Shown: in pieces, positions 1 to 12,593 of the stretch
How positions within the stretch are numbered: position 1 is the stretch's first letter
Layout: each line of letters opens with the position of its first letter
Assembly (NCBI RefSeq): GCF_028389875.1
Contig: NC_084663.1
Coordinates: forward strand, 116,893,801 to 116,957,800
Length of the DNA stretch: 64,000 nt
DNA from: Rhea pennata
Taxonomy: Eukaryota; Chordata; Aves; Rheiformes; Rheidae
Reading direction: 5' to 3'
Translations under genes and position numbers: made by a program
Notes under the pieces: model-generated
The model's input: the letters and a program-made list of their open reading frames with translations, nothing else
Told to the model about the DNA's origin: nothing
Database searches by the model: none

Positions 1-2383
1 GGTATAAAATACCACAGGTTCCACTATATTTCTCTTTTGTGGTTTTTTGTTTGGTTGTTTCTTTGTTCTTTAATAATAAGCAAACTACAAAAGATGAGTG
101 CACCCTAAAGCCGTGAGAGAAGAAAACTATTTAGGACAGATTGTGGTGAAAATTTTCATTTGCATCTAAAAATTTTCAATAATAAGACAACGTGAACGCT
201 GATGGAGGCGTAATGAGCAACACCACCATCACCGACAAGGTTTACTTGGAAGTCCCCCCGACCCCTTGGCATTTAGGTGTATCAGCGTGTAGGACCTGAA
301 TCCCGCCGTTTTGAAAGCCGTGGCACTGGCTCAGAGGGCTCAGCTGATGGCTGCACAGTTCATACTAGCTGATCGTTTTTCAAGTTCGGTATGGCGACAG
401 AGAGATCTGTGCTTTTGCCGTCAGTAGTCGGCCTGTCTTCTTCACCCAGGGCAGATGTACAGAACATTTTGCAGCTTCAGCTAAGCTATCCTGACTCGCA
501 GGATCCCAGGATACGACCCGCCTCCTGTCACATTTGGGATGTGCAACATCAGCTCTATCCCTGCTTGTTTCTTCCTGCTCATGGCACAAGAGAACATGCA
601 TCTCCGCGGCACCGAGCCCAGATCATTCCCTCTCCTGCAAGGAAAGAAAAATGGTGAAAAGCAACATGAAAAAGGGTCCTCACCTCAACTTGCATGGTAC
701 CGAGCCAGTGCTGTACCTTAGCAAATGGCAGAGGTAAGGAAAGCTCATCGCACGGTGGCATCAATCCCTGGGGCTTGGCCACAGCGTTTCCCCCAAGAGC
801 GTGCCTGGCCCCTGACCATGGGAAGTGCCCATGGCCTGAAGTTATTCACATGAGATGCTGGAGTAAGAACTGGAGGTTGGCAAAACTTCTCTCTTCCTTA
901 TTTAAGAGGGAATGATTTCAAAAATAATACAGCAATTAAATACAAGCGTACGTAAAATGTCATGTATTTATTTTGTATGCCTACTTCATCACAGTTTTAG
1001 GATATTGTATCAAAGAAAGATATAGAGTGAAATCTGTGGCATCAGTGTAAAACTGTACAGGCATCACTGGTAAAATTCCCACTGATTTGCCTAAGACCAC
1101 AACTTCATCCACCATTTTCACTGGTAATCGAAGTGCCTGCCCGAAGTGTTACTGGAGAAAACAACCATATGGAGACCATCCAGGGACAGTAGATTAGGAT
1201 TGCTACCTAGCTGGGTACTTCTCCAGAACATCACATTCAAATGGAAGGAGAGAAGACTTTGGGCAATGTGATGGTTATAGCACGGAGAGGGAGAAAGTAC
1301 CCTTTATAAAGACATTTTCTGATGATTATTTGGGGAAACCTTCTGGTAATCCGCAGTCAATCTGCATGCTAATGGAGGTCATTTACCAAAGCAGAGCACT
1401 AGGCAAAGCTTTGCATACTAAGCACGTTGGTTTGATTTCGTACTAAAACTTCCCAACCGTTCAACCAAAGCCAAAGCTGAACTTCTGCAGAATGGCACCG
1501 AATGCGTGAGCGGGCCTGGACACAGTTTAAGCGAGCTCCTTCTGATCGCTCCGGCCGCGCCGCGATGCCATCTTTGTTACTTATTCTAATGAGGTGGGTG
1601 TTGTAAAAAGGATTGGGGAGTGAAATCCATTGATAATCTCCTTAGCCCTGCGGATAATATACGTGGTTTCTCCCCCACATTGAGAGCTCTAAGCTCTTCT
1701 AATATACTTTAAGACTTCTCAGTATCTCCCTATTCTTAAAGGAAGATGATTTTCCTTTTTATGATGGGAAGTAGGTTTGTTCACGCTCTATGAATGGTTC
1801 TGTTAGAGATTTACAGCTGCACTTAGTCATTTTTATTCACTGTTGTACTTCTTGTGCACAAAAGCCGTGGTTTAACCCCAGATAAATGCTATCTGCTGTG
1901 GAGCTTTTTAAGTGTACTAAAGATGTAGAAGCTGGTGCAGCTGCAAACTTCCTCCTCAAGCCTCAGAGCTGCATTAAACTGATTTAAGTACCTAGGCAAA
2001 TATACTGAACCTCTTCTGCAGCAGAGTGTTTAGGAGACTGGAATTTCTGCTTAAGTATTTGCACAGCACTTCCTCAGTTTAAAACAAGCATTGAAGATTA
2101 TAAACAGGTTGTGTTAGCAGCCACTTAGATCTTTCTCTATTTTATAAGAGGCATAGCAAAGCAAAGTGTTAAAAGAAACAAACTCAGGACACTTGGACTG
2201 GGATGTCAGGCTAGTATCAGACCTTGGTGCACAGCAACAGGGGAGAGAAACATAAGAGTTTCAAACCATAGAGAAAGCATCAAGCAAAATAACATAAGGC
2301 TATATTAAAAAAGCAGTAATCATTTTCCAGACTACTGATATCTGACAATTAATTTGCTGGGTTCATTCCTCATTATTATCACA

Positions 2384-2540
2384 TACAGACAGACAGACAG
2401 AAATAAAAAAAGAAAGGAGAGAAAGGAAGAGAGTGAGAAAGAGAGAAAGAAAAAATAAAAAAAAAGAAAATGAAAGAACAAACAAAAAAGAAAGAGGAAA
2501 GAAGGAAGGAAGGAAGAAGGAAGGATGGATGGAAGGAATT
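2384..2540 (+). repeat. Purine-rich low-complexity tract
   Basis: GACA units followed by about 140 bases of A/G-rich sequence (gaaa, ggaa and gaagg units, ending in ggaaggatggatgg). This is simple sequence. The Phe/Ser/Leu-rich frame on the - strand here is an artefact of it. Confidence 0.85.
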
Positions 2541-3350
2541 GCTCTACAAAAGGAAATTATTGGTATAATGCCAAAATAAACACATGAAAATAGTATTTTG
2601 CCCTTCTGATCTCCTAGAAAAGCTTCCTCCTTGCCTTCCAAGGCTACCATAAAATATAGGACTTCCTATTCTGGCAGGGAGGAGGGGGATCTGACGTGTT
2701 CATACATTTCTGGACACATCCTCACCTAGTAAAGAACTGCTTAGTACATGCTCTCTTGCTCTCTTTCTCCTGTTAATCATACAGCATGTGTGTATAGAAG
2801 CTTCAGCATATGTATTATATATAGTCTTTATATGAGCTTTTAATATTAATTACTGTTGCTTTTTCTTTTACTCTCCCATCTCAGTTCACTTTTCACCTGC
2901 CTGAAAAAAAATAAACAAAAATCTTTTTTTCCCTCCTTATGAAAATTAAGCCCTAGACTTCCAAAGACACATGCTCCTATCCTGTAGGTCTTGTGAGCAG
3001 GCCCACTAGCTTGCGTAACTGGAAGTCAGATTGATGGGCACATGATATCCAACGAGCAGTTGCTGGGTTTGGGAACAGACCAGTATTTGAGACATTACAG
3101 CGAGGTCTCCTTCAAGAAGAGACCAGAGGTAATACAAGAGATAACACAAAAAAAGAGACTACAGAAAGAGCGCAAATACAAAGGGGTCTTACTGGTTTGG
3201 ATCTTATGATTTCTTTCCTTTTGCACAGATCCATGCTCCTACTACAAGTTTCCTTTCCAAAGGGAGAGTTCTAATGTTTCTTAAGAAACAGGAAAAAAGA
3301 AATACATGGAGTTAACATAGAGAAATACAAAGCGACGGCCTGGTCTAATT

Positions 3351-3370
3351 CTCTCTCTCTCTCTCTCTCT
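3351..3370 (+). repeat. (CT)10 microsatellite
   Basis: Ten perfect CT units. Confidence 0.95.
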
Positions 3371-6300
3371 GCGGAAGAGATTATCTCTGCACCATGAGAG
3401 AAACGGGGCACAGATACATGCAGCATCAAAATACTCCCAAAGGATACCTATTAGCCGGGCAGGGATGTGCAAACTCCTCGTAGCCAATTTGCCGCATCCA
3501 AGGCTGAGTCAGAGACGCGCAGCTCCAGTGATTTCAAAGACCTGCGCGGATTTCAGCACGAAAGACCGACCCCTGCTCCCGTCATCCCAAAGATGCCACC
3601 GCAGCACAGCACCCACCTCTCTGCCGAGCGGCCCTGGGGCGTCCGTGTGCGGGATCGGGGTCTTGGGGACGCAGGGCAAAACGCAAGCAACCAAGAAAAC
3701 TCTCGGGATAAAAGGACGAAAGAAGAGGAAGCCACAGCAGTTCTGCGAGAAAGGGCGGGTTATATTTCTCCTTAGAGACCAAAGGGGGTGTTAGTGGAGG
3801 GGCAGAGCAGCTCTGCGCACTAAATGGCCACACACTGATAAAAGCACCTTGTCCCTTTGCCGAGCACGTAGAAAGGAAGCTACAGGAGGGCGAGAGACCC
3901 TATATAATAAGGAAGGAGCATTCAAAAGATAAAACAGGAAAAGCATATGGGGGAGAAAACACTGCAGATGACTTCAGAAAGGAGGAGGAGGTAGGACGTA
4001 ATTAGAAGCGTTTTCAGAAGCTGGTGGCACAGCTTACATCCACAAGAAGAGCTACCAGAGGAAGAGTACAACACTGGGAAAGCTCAGCCAGATAAAAGCA
4101 GGAAAGGTCCTTCCAGACACTTGATATTTTCCCTGTATTTCTCTCAATTACTAGCATAATCATGGATGGCTCATCACAGCTCTTATACATTCCTTCTGCA
4201 CGGGGCCTTTTAGGGAGTCCACAGAAGTTTCTTCTCTGCATGGAAACTGCCCAGCACATCAAGGGCTCTGTTGCGTATAATTAAGCAATGTTGAACAAAT
4301 AACACAGTTTGCAGCCAAGTAGAGGAATTTTGTCAGTAAGAGTGAAAAATAGAAACTCAGAACAAATATTGAATCACAGGACCTTTCGATTCCCTATGAA
4401 TCTCTATTAATGTGAAGTTCAGAAGACAGATACATTCAATTCTTAAAGAACGTGAACAAGAGCTAAAGCTGCAAGAAGACAACTGCTACAAGAGGCCAAA
4501 AGCCAGAATTTCACATCATGAGAGCTCCTTAAGGGCTGAATGGAGGGGAGAAAAAAAACTCACATTTATAACAGAGTTTCATAAAGCCATCTCTCCTCAC
4601 AGTGAACCCACCACCATGCAAATGGGCCAGCTGGGAAGCTCTCGATCCATCCCTGTGGCACGTGGTGGCTGACACAGCTGGGACAGGGAGGTGACTGCCT
4701 GCAGCCTCCTACCAGGTACGTCGCACTCTAGGAAGCAAATAGGTGAGAAGACCAAGCTCATCTTGGCTCATCACTGAAAAGAAGCTATCACAATGTGACA
4801 AGTCTTATATCATCTCCCAAATACCGCTACGGTCCCCAGGTCGGGGAGCTGAGTCCCATCTGCAGTGGAAAAGCAGAGACGGCCCAGGCTCACGTTGCAG
4901 GGTTCTCCCCCTTGCTGGGGGTGGCTCAGCCTACCCCCGGAGAGAGCGGACACCGAGCCAGGTGGGCTCTCCTGAGGGCCCACCGTAGCCAGCACTCAGC
5001 CTTCATTTGCATCCAGCATTTGGCAGGGAAGCGAAGCAGCACATGGCATGCCATGATGATAAGATGTCCTGACCCTGTCTTACACAAATGTCAAGCTGTC
5101 CTGGTTCGTCCCCCCTGCAGCTTGATGGCACTTGCTTTCCCCTCAGATGGAGCACACTACAGTAATCATGTCTGGAGACATCTAACAGGGAGAAACACCG
5201 TTCCTTGGCCAGCCAAACATAGTCATAAGCATGTATGCTTGCTTCTTGTGTTTGGGTCTTTTGGGCAGCTTTCATCTACTGCATTTTGCCAGCCATTAGG
5301 ACCCAGATCAGCTGGAAGTGAAGGCTACAGGGACTTCAGCTCTTAGGGGAGCCCTGGATGTGCTGAGGGCTGCCACGGACACAGAAATGCCTGTGTGAAT
5401 ACCTGCATCCTACTTCCCAGCTTGAAGTCTGGGTAAATGGACATGGGAACATGACACAGGGGCTCTCCAGCTCCCTCAGGCCTTGGTAGCAGACCTATTT
5501 CCCTAGGCTCTGTGAAGGGCTACATACTTCAGCTTTCTGCTCAGCCACATAAGAAGATTTTTCTGGATCATTGCAGGGAGACACACTTAAGCTAACCTGG
5601 CATTTCATTTCTCAAAGTATTTCAGGAATAACTTCCAGGAGTTTTGTGCGAACTAGGGCTGGAGTCGAAGTCAGTCCTTCCTCTCGCAACCCTGTGCTGC
5701 TCATCAGCCCAGCTCTGGGGACCTCTAGCAGAGCTGAGGCAAGATGTCCCTCTGCTGGGCCCCATCGCCACGTCCAGCCCCGCAGCAGAAGTTCCTCTGT
5801 GTTTCCGAGCACGGGCTGCCTCACATCTGCTTGCCCGCGTTGCCGGTGCCCAGACAATGCTCCCACAGTCACTCTGCTCCATACAGTCAACTAGTGCAAG
5901 AGCAACAAAACTGCCGATTAATTAAGAGTTGTCAGATGTTGCCAGGGCTAACAGGCCCGGAGTCGGCGATCCAACTGTCACCACGGTAAGACAAGGCAAG
6001 AGCTTTCGATCAGTTAGGGGCTAAAAAGCAGTGGCTCACCAACAGACTACCATTTATTTTTATCATTGACCAATAACTACAGTATTGTCTGCTGGACATA
6101 AACACAGTCGTGTTTTATGACAAGGTTTGCCTTATTCTCTTACCAAATAATTTCTACCAAATGAAGAAGACAAATCTGATAACAAGCATTTCTGGTAAAA
6201 GGTTTGCAAAGAGTATGAGGCAACCTCCGAAGCCAAACCTGCCTTCAAAAGAATGAGCCAAATCCTGAGACTTTCCTCAGACAAGGCCCCATGAGATCAA

Positions 6301-6419
6301 TCTGCATCCAGAAATAGAACTGAAGTGAGAGAAGCCTCCTAAGTCAGGCTCAACTCTTGCGAGTTTCAGTTTAAATGTGCATATATATTGGCCCTGCTAC
6401 CTCGGAGTGAAAGGATGAC

Positions 6420-6800
6420 GGCGACACCATCACCCACTGCTTGGGTGACTTCAGACCATCTACACCAGGCAACGGGTGGCGTGAGGATGCGGCGCGTCAC
6501 GTAGGAGAGCCGCGTGCGTTTTCTGTGACGTTTCTAACGGCAGAGGTGCGCACGACAGTCACCCGTGACCGAAGCACCGTGCCGTATAGCCCGGAGCACC
6601 CAAGGGCCCCAGGGACGCATCCCCTCCCAAACGTTGCCGAGAGGAGAAGCCCTTCAGGGCATGAACGGAGAGAAGACGGGGACGCTGTAGGAAACCGGGT
6701 TTGCGCTATCCACCCCGGGGGCAGCCTCAATCCTTCTGCCTGCCCAAGGCCGTAGCCCCCGCGCCGTGGAGATCCCCCGTCCACATCCGGCGCTGCTATC
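6420..6800. promoter_or_regulatory. Small CpG-rich patch
   Basis: CpG frequency is clearly above the flanks, with no TATA or CCAAT layout and no supported coding frame. It may be a distal CpG island or enhancer. Confidence 0.4.
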
Positions 6801-7780
6801 AGCTGTCCACAGCTGACTTGCTGGAGGGTCCCGAGAACAGCACAGCCAGCCCGGCTTTCGGGGACATCATCTGAAAAAACCCTGCTCTCTTGCATCTGCC
6901 AAACCGAACACATTTCCTCCACCTCTCCCAAACACCCCTCCTCACTGTTGCAGACTCTTGTGGCTTTTTCAATAGTTGTTTTCTTTCTGCTTAAAACAGG
7001 GCTGCTTCTCTGCGTGGAGAAAGGCCCTGTTTGTGGGGTGCAGCTGCATTTCAAAGGTACATTGTTGGTGCGTTATGAATTTGCATGCCTTTACTAATGT
7101 GGGGAAACAGGAGAATTCTTTCGCTTTTTAATCGAAATTGATGTTATTCCTCTGCCAGTGGTACCCAAGGAACTGTTTTGTTCCATTTCCTCTCCTTTCA
7201 GGCAGCCCTATTTATGTTTAGATCTGGTTTGCTGCCACTAAGAATCATTGTCATTGCCACCAGTGTCTAAGGCCCAGCCAAGTCCAGCAGCTGTGTGTTT
7301 AATGCCTCCCCTTGCTAAGGTTTATTTCCTTGACAACATGTTCTTGTTCGAAGCAACTTTCCTTCATTAAAAAAAAAAAAAGGAGAAAGAAAGAAAAAAG
7401 AAAGAAAGAAAGAAAAAGTCCCTTTCCAGTGTGTGTGCGTGTGCTTTTTGTTTTTTGTTTTTTTTTAACTTGGGGATGGGAGCGGGAGTTTTAGGTGCAA
7501 GTGAGCGGGCTACCCAGAGTTATAACGTTGATGGTTGCCGTCCCCCTTTTCCCCCCACCCCCCGCTCGGAAAAATCTCCCCCTGCGCCTCTCGCTCGCCC
7601 TCCGCATTTAAAATGGGATACCTAGGTGGCCGAGCGGGACCCGCTGACCTCTATATCCTGTTCCTTTCTCCGCGCTTTGCTGCCGGCTCCCTCGATAAAA
7701 GGGGAGAGTGAGAGATAATTAACAAAAAACATGGCCCTCGCACAATGCAACAACTGGCCTTGGCCAGCCAGAAATTTATC
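6801..7780. other. Intergenic, AT-rich
   Basis: No gene. The stretch 7690-7795 (around GATAATTAAC and a TGGCCTTGGCCA palindrome) is repeat-free and could be regulatory. Confidence 0.5.
7369..7420 (+). repeat. A-rich / (GAAA)n low-complexity tract
   Basis: An A run followed by irregular aaag/gaaa units, then a T-rich stretch at about 7445-7466. Confidence 0.85.
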
Positions 7781-7978
7781 CTGGTTTTCTAGGTGAACTT
7801 TCTCCCATCAATCTTCCCTTTAACCCCCTGCGCTGCCCCGGGGGGGGGGGGGGGCGAGTGGAAGCGGCGGGGACACCCCCGCCCCCCCCCCCCGCGCTGC
7901 TGCGCGGCTGCGCTGCTGCGCCGCGCTCCCGAGCGCGGGCTTTTTCTTTTGACGGGGGAACAAAACCCGCCGAGGGGG

Positions 7979-8035
7979 CGAGCGGAGCGGAGCGGAGCGG
8001 CGCGGAGAGGAGAGGAGCGGAGCGGAGCGGCGCGC
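7979..8035 (+). repeat. (GCGGA)n pentanucleotide array
   Basis: About ten imperfect units of gcgga/gagga in a CpG-rich region, only about 180 bp from an unrelated AT-rich pentanucleotide array. Confidence 0.85.
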
Positions 8036-8209
8036 CGCCGAGGTGGGCAGATCTGGGTGGTATGGAGCGGCCGCACAATGTCCCCACTGTTCCCCCGGCC
8101 CCTGGCCGCAAGGGGAGGGGAAAGAAAAGGGGAAGGGGGCGGGGGGGGGGGGAACACCGAGCGGCGAGGGGGAAAAAAAGCGCCCGCACCGGGGTGAGGG
8201 GGAAAAAAG

Positions 8210-8372
8210 TAATAATAAAATAAAATAAAATAAAATAAAATAAAATAAAATAAAATAAAATATAGTAAATTAAAATAAAATGAAATAAAAAGAAAAGAAA
8301 TAAAATAAAATAAAATAAAATAAAATAATAATGAAATGAAATGAAATGAAATGAAATGAAATGAAATAAATT
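8210..8372 (+). repeat. Compound (TAAAA)n-(ATGAA)n microsatellite
   Basis: Roughly 160 bases. An array of taaaa units runs to about 8262 and is interrupted near 8263-8300. A second taaaa array follows to about 8325, then about eight atgaa units from 8329. It splits the CpG island at 7.8-9.0 kb in two. The Phe/Ile-rich frames on the - strand are artefacts of it. Confidence 0.95.
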
Positions 8373-9842
8373 AACCTCGAGGTCCTTCCTCGCCCGCCGG
8401 GCTGAGGGCTGCTTGGGAAGGGCTGCGCGGGGGGCCAAGCCCGACCCCCCCTCCCGCCTTCCCCAGGACACGGTTCCCCCGGGCCGCCCCGCTCCTGCTC
8501 CCTGGCCGGCGCCCAAAGCCTCCCCCCCCTCCGCCGCCCCGGCGCGGGGAAGCGGCCGGCGGTGCGAGCGGCAGCGCCGGTGACAATGCGGGGCCACTTC
8601 AGGTCCCCTGAAGAGGGTATTATGGCCAGGGAAAATATTTGTGCTCTGAAGATGACACTCTCCGCGCGGTTAATGGCTCTCGCGGGGCGCCCCCGACGGC
8701 GCCCACCGCGCTCCCGTCGGCTGCGCCGCCGCTCGCCGCTTGCCGGGGGCACGCTCGGAGCAAGGATCCCTTTCTGCGCGCCCGAGGCGCTCGCATTGTG
8801 CTCACCTCCTCGAGGAGAGCGGAAGGTGAATATGAGGGCACGCCGCATTGTAAATTACTAATAAAACAAGAACCGAGGGAGCGCCCCGCCAATAAATTAG
8901 GAGCCGTCGCTGCCGGCGGGTCGCGCGTCGCCGAAGGCGCAGTCAGGCTTGGAGCGGAGCTTTTTGCACTGAAACCGGTGCGGCTTGATCATTTTATTGC
9001 CTGACCCTGCTATTACTTGCAAAAAAAAAGAAGGAAAAAAACAGATCACGCCTTTGAAATATAACGTAGTACCATTTTTATGTATCTTACACTGGCAGTA
9101 TGTTGCAATGGTCCAAACAGATGCCCTAATTCAGCAACGCCATCACTTGTGGCACATCAAGAGCAGTTAGAAGTATCTTGCTAAAAGAATACCACTTTTC
9201 GCTTGGCGGGGAATCGTAAAGAGTTCGGCAAGAAGTTCTGCGTCCCCAAAGGAGGCATAGCCAAGCCATGCTCCCTGACTTGCACTCTTCCTTGAGGAGA
9301 AAAAAAAATAGGAAAACAAACAAAAAAACTTTATGCAACTAATGAAACACAGTTTCATTGTCTAGATTTGAAGTTAAATGTCTTTGATATGAAGCCCTCC
9401 TGGCAATTCGCATGCGATATTAAAATACAGGGCTAACACCCCTCCACCCCGCCAACAACTCATTCTGCTCTATTTTTCCCCAGCACGTGTACATAGCCTA
9501 TCACATTTGACATGCATTGGGTGTTACGAAAAGCATGAAAGTGCAACCCCTCATTTTCGTTTTATCACGACCAAAAGCTGCGTGTTGCAGCAGCAGGGAG
9601 CAGGTGAACAGAGGGGAGGCAAACTGGGAGGGCGAAGACAGAAAAGCTCTGCTCCCTCCCCTGTCTGTGCAAGGGCAGGAGCTGAGTTACCATCCTTAGT
9701 CCCGGTTAGGAGGTCGGAGCCTTAGCCAGGATAAATCAGCTTAGCTTCTACCCGGCTAAATAATTTAATTGCATTCAGGCACTTCCTGACCACATTCTAG
9801 TTTCCAGGCTGCTCAGGTTAACAGGTGCAATTTTACAAAGTA

Positions 9843-9860
9843 ATATATATATATATATAT
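9843..9860 (+). repeat. (AT)9 microsatellite
   Basis: Nine AT units. Confidence 0.9.
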
Positions 9861-12581
9861 TACCCACAAGGTGAGTATTTAATATGTACAAATAGCTCCC
9901 AAATCAGGGACAGTTATGTAAAGCTTAAAATTTTAAACAAATTTTCAGTGATTAACTTGAAAAATAAAAGAAGCTATTTTAGATCCTGTAGTATCAATGG
10001 AGTTATATCTTCTGCTGGCAGCTGACAAATGCCTGATACATATCAGGTAAATATATTCCTGAACGTTTTTCTGAAGGGTGCTCAGATGTCATCATCGTTA
10101 CTATAAAAATAAAATTGCTCTATTGACTTCACTGGACTTAGGCCAATTTTTGGCTCCAGTACAGTAATGATACCATCATTACAATTACATATTTTGGCTG
10201 CTGTAGGCACATAACAGTAATGATTTGTTAGAAATATCAGAAAGTTTGCTCAGCGCATTAAGTATTCACATTGCTGGTACCGCAGTCATGAATTCCTTTG
10301 GCAGCCCTTTTTTACCCCGTGCTTGCCAAGCTTAGGAAGGTGCTGGACGGCTTTTCTAGTGATGCTACAAATAGATTTTAAATGTGTTCTTGTACCTTCT
10401 ACATCACCTCCCAACAGTGGCTCTTCCCTGGACCTATGTCTGCCTGGCTTGCAGTCTGGAGCCAGTCATGGTCAAGAAGCAGTCACTTGAGAGGAGGGGG
10501 CATTTGCATCGACTAAGTTTAGCTGTCTCAGAAGCATTTAAGACACCTAGATTTTGTCTAATTACACAGTATAGTTAGGGACAGATTCCCCCATGAGGGT
10601 GTCCAAGATGTGGTTCAAAGCAGAGACCTAACACCACTCAGCTCCCTGGTGGCTTCTGAGGCTAAGCTGTGGTGTTGTCTCTGGCAGCATTGGTGTGTCT
10701 CTGCCCACAGACATCAGCACCTTGTACACGTGCTCCCATGGCTTTGTGATTATTTCTGAGAAGAAACCCAAACCAATGATCACCGTTTTGGTAAATGTTT
10801 AATCCTGAAATGGGGACTCTCAAGGCTACAGGACAGGAAAATGACCGGTTTTCTCAAAATGTTGCTTTGGCTTGAACAATACAAACATTTGAAGAGGAAG
10901 CAAGTAAAATCCCACAGCAGCCCAGTTAAACTGGTGGGGCCTTTTGAAGTAAATACTCTGTAACTGATATAAAAGACTTTGGGTTAGATTATTGAGGCAG
11001 GTGAATTAATAAAACCACAGCAGTGTGGTGAGAGTCTGCACCACATTAATAAGAGTGGTGAGAATATCTGTAGATGTATTTGATTCTCTGCAGCTTGTGC
11101 CACCTCTGTATGAGGCTAATGTTGCTGATTCAGAGGAAGACATGGAACATATGGCTTACTGGGCTATACAAGCCTCACCTTAGTTTGCCTTTGCCAAGTA
11201 ATTGCAGGTATTACAAGCCCCCTTGCTAAGCAGCCATACCATTACTCAGAAAGCTCCCCAAGGCCAAAAAATTCTCCTAACGGAAGTAAAAGTTTCCTTC
11301 CCACTTTTGTGTTAGCATTGACAACAAAACCCATATAGTATTTTCTCAGGGAAAAATCCCTGCTCTTCCTCCATGGTGCAGTGTGGACAGAGGTCCAATC
11401 TTTCCCGCCTGCCCCCATGCAGTAGCCTTGAGTTTGGTATCCTAAACTGGTGGTACATAAGGAAAGTCCCACAGAAGAAGGCAGCAAGGCTGGGGCAGCG
11501 CTGGTTAGGGATGTAAAGTCCTGAGAGACGGAGAGTGTTTAGAAGATTATGCTGGCTGCCCATGTAAACCTGTGGTTAGTTGGTGTTTATGCCCTATGGC
11601 CAACATCTCACCAACTTGACAGTGGGCACCATGCCATCGCAACAGATGGGCATGAACGAATTCAGCTAAGAGACTGTGTATGTCCATCAAATATGTTTGC
11701 TCAGGGAACTGTTCCCAGCCTGGAAACATGGGACCTATAATGTAGCATCCAGAAAGATAACAGTGTCAGCTTTGGATCTCTTCTGCCCAGCATTAAGCTC
11801 AGACTACATGTCTTTCTCTCCTCTTTTATCCCTGCTGCCACACAGAATTGAATGCTGCTATCCTGCCCAGGAAAGGCGGAGAAGCCCAGGGGAGCTCTCA
11901 GACCTCCCAAATCTACTTGCTTCAAAGGTCAGGATAGCTCCAGGTATTAGCTGGAATAGCTCATTTTCAGCAGCTCCCCAAGGCTTGTTACAGGCTGCCA
12001 AAATAATCCTAGCGCAAAGTATTACAGGAAGCCACCTCCTGCACTCAAATGCCACCTTGTATCGCAGGACACCCTGCATTGCGTGCTTGCGGTTGCAGAG
12101 AGCTCAGAGACAAACCCGTAATGTGTGACATAGTAACGGGGTTTAATGTAACAGGTTGACAAATATTAGCAAAAGCAGCTCCTCGGGGAGAGGGGTCTAT
12201 GTTTCTCCCCGTCATGGTGCTAACCATCCAGTTACACCGGCAGCATTTAAAGTACCCTATTGCATCTCCTCCTTGCAGCAGCACCTAAGACTAAATGCTG
12301 CCCAGAAGGGCTTGCTGGCAGAGGCCAAACTGCAGGACACATGAGCAGACAGCAGAGCTGCAGCAAGGGCCAGCCGCCCCACCGAGACACTACTGGTGGC
12401 AGAGGAAATGTGGCAGGGCAGTGGGGGGCTAAATTCCCCCAATGGCCGTGGGACACAGGCCTCTGCTTTGCATGCTCTGTCCCAATGTGGGCAGCACCCA
12501 CTGGCCCAGGTGCGAAGACAGTGTGTTGTCCTATGGCAGCAGGACCAGCAGCTGTGGGGCACAGGAAGAGCAAGGAGAGCT

Positions 12582-12593
12582 CCACTAGATGGA
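12582..12593 (+). promoter_or_regulatory. CTCF-like site
   Basis: CCACTAGATGGA matches the CTCF core CCASYAGRKGGC at 11 of 12 positions. Motif evidence only. Confidence 0.3.

Larger units (their letters stand above)
1..6400. other. Upstream intergenic, no gene seen
   Basis: Mixed AT-rich sequence with no convincing coding region, RNA gene or interspersed repeat. It holds the simple repeats at 2.4 and 3.35 kb. The stretch 1590-2160 is AT-rich and repeat-free, with TAAT-type and GATA-type motifs, and could be a conserved non-coding element. The longest frames (for example 4795-5346) have no family features. Confidence 0.6.
7800..8965. promoter_or_regulatory. CpG island split by a microsatellite
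   Basis: CpG-rich sequence on both sides of the pentanucleotide array. The right part (8580-8965) has low-repeat segments such as GGTATTATGGCCAGGG and GCACTGAAACCGGTGC that look constrained. No gene can be assigned. The several Arg/Gly/Pro-rich frames are compositional. Confidence 0.65.

Noticed and set aside
7776..8597. 273-residue - strand frame with Phe/Ile-rich centre
   Set aside because: The centre is a translation of the TAAAA/ATGAA microsatellite and the flanks are CpG-island sequence.
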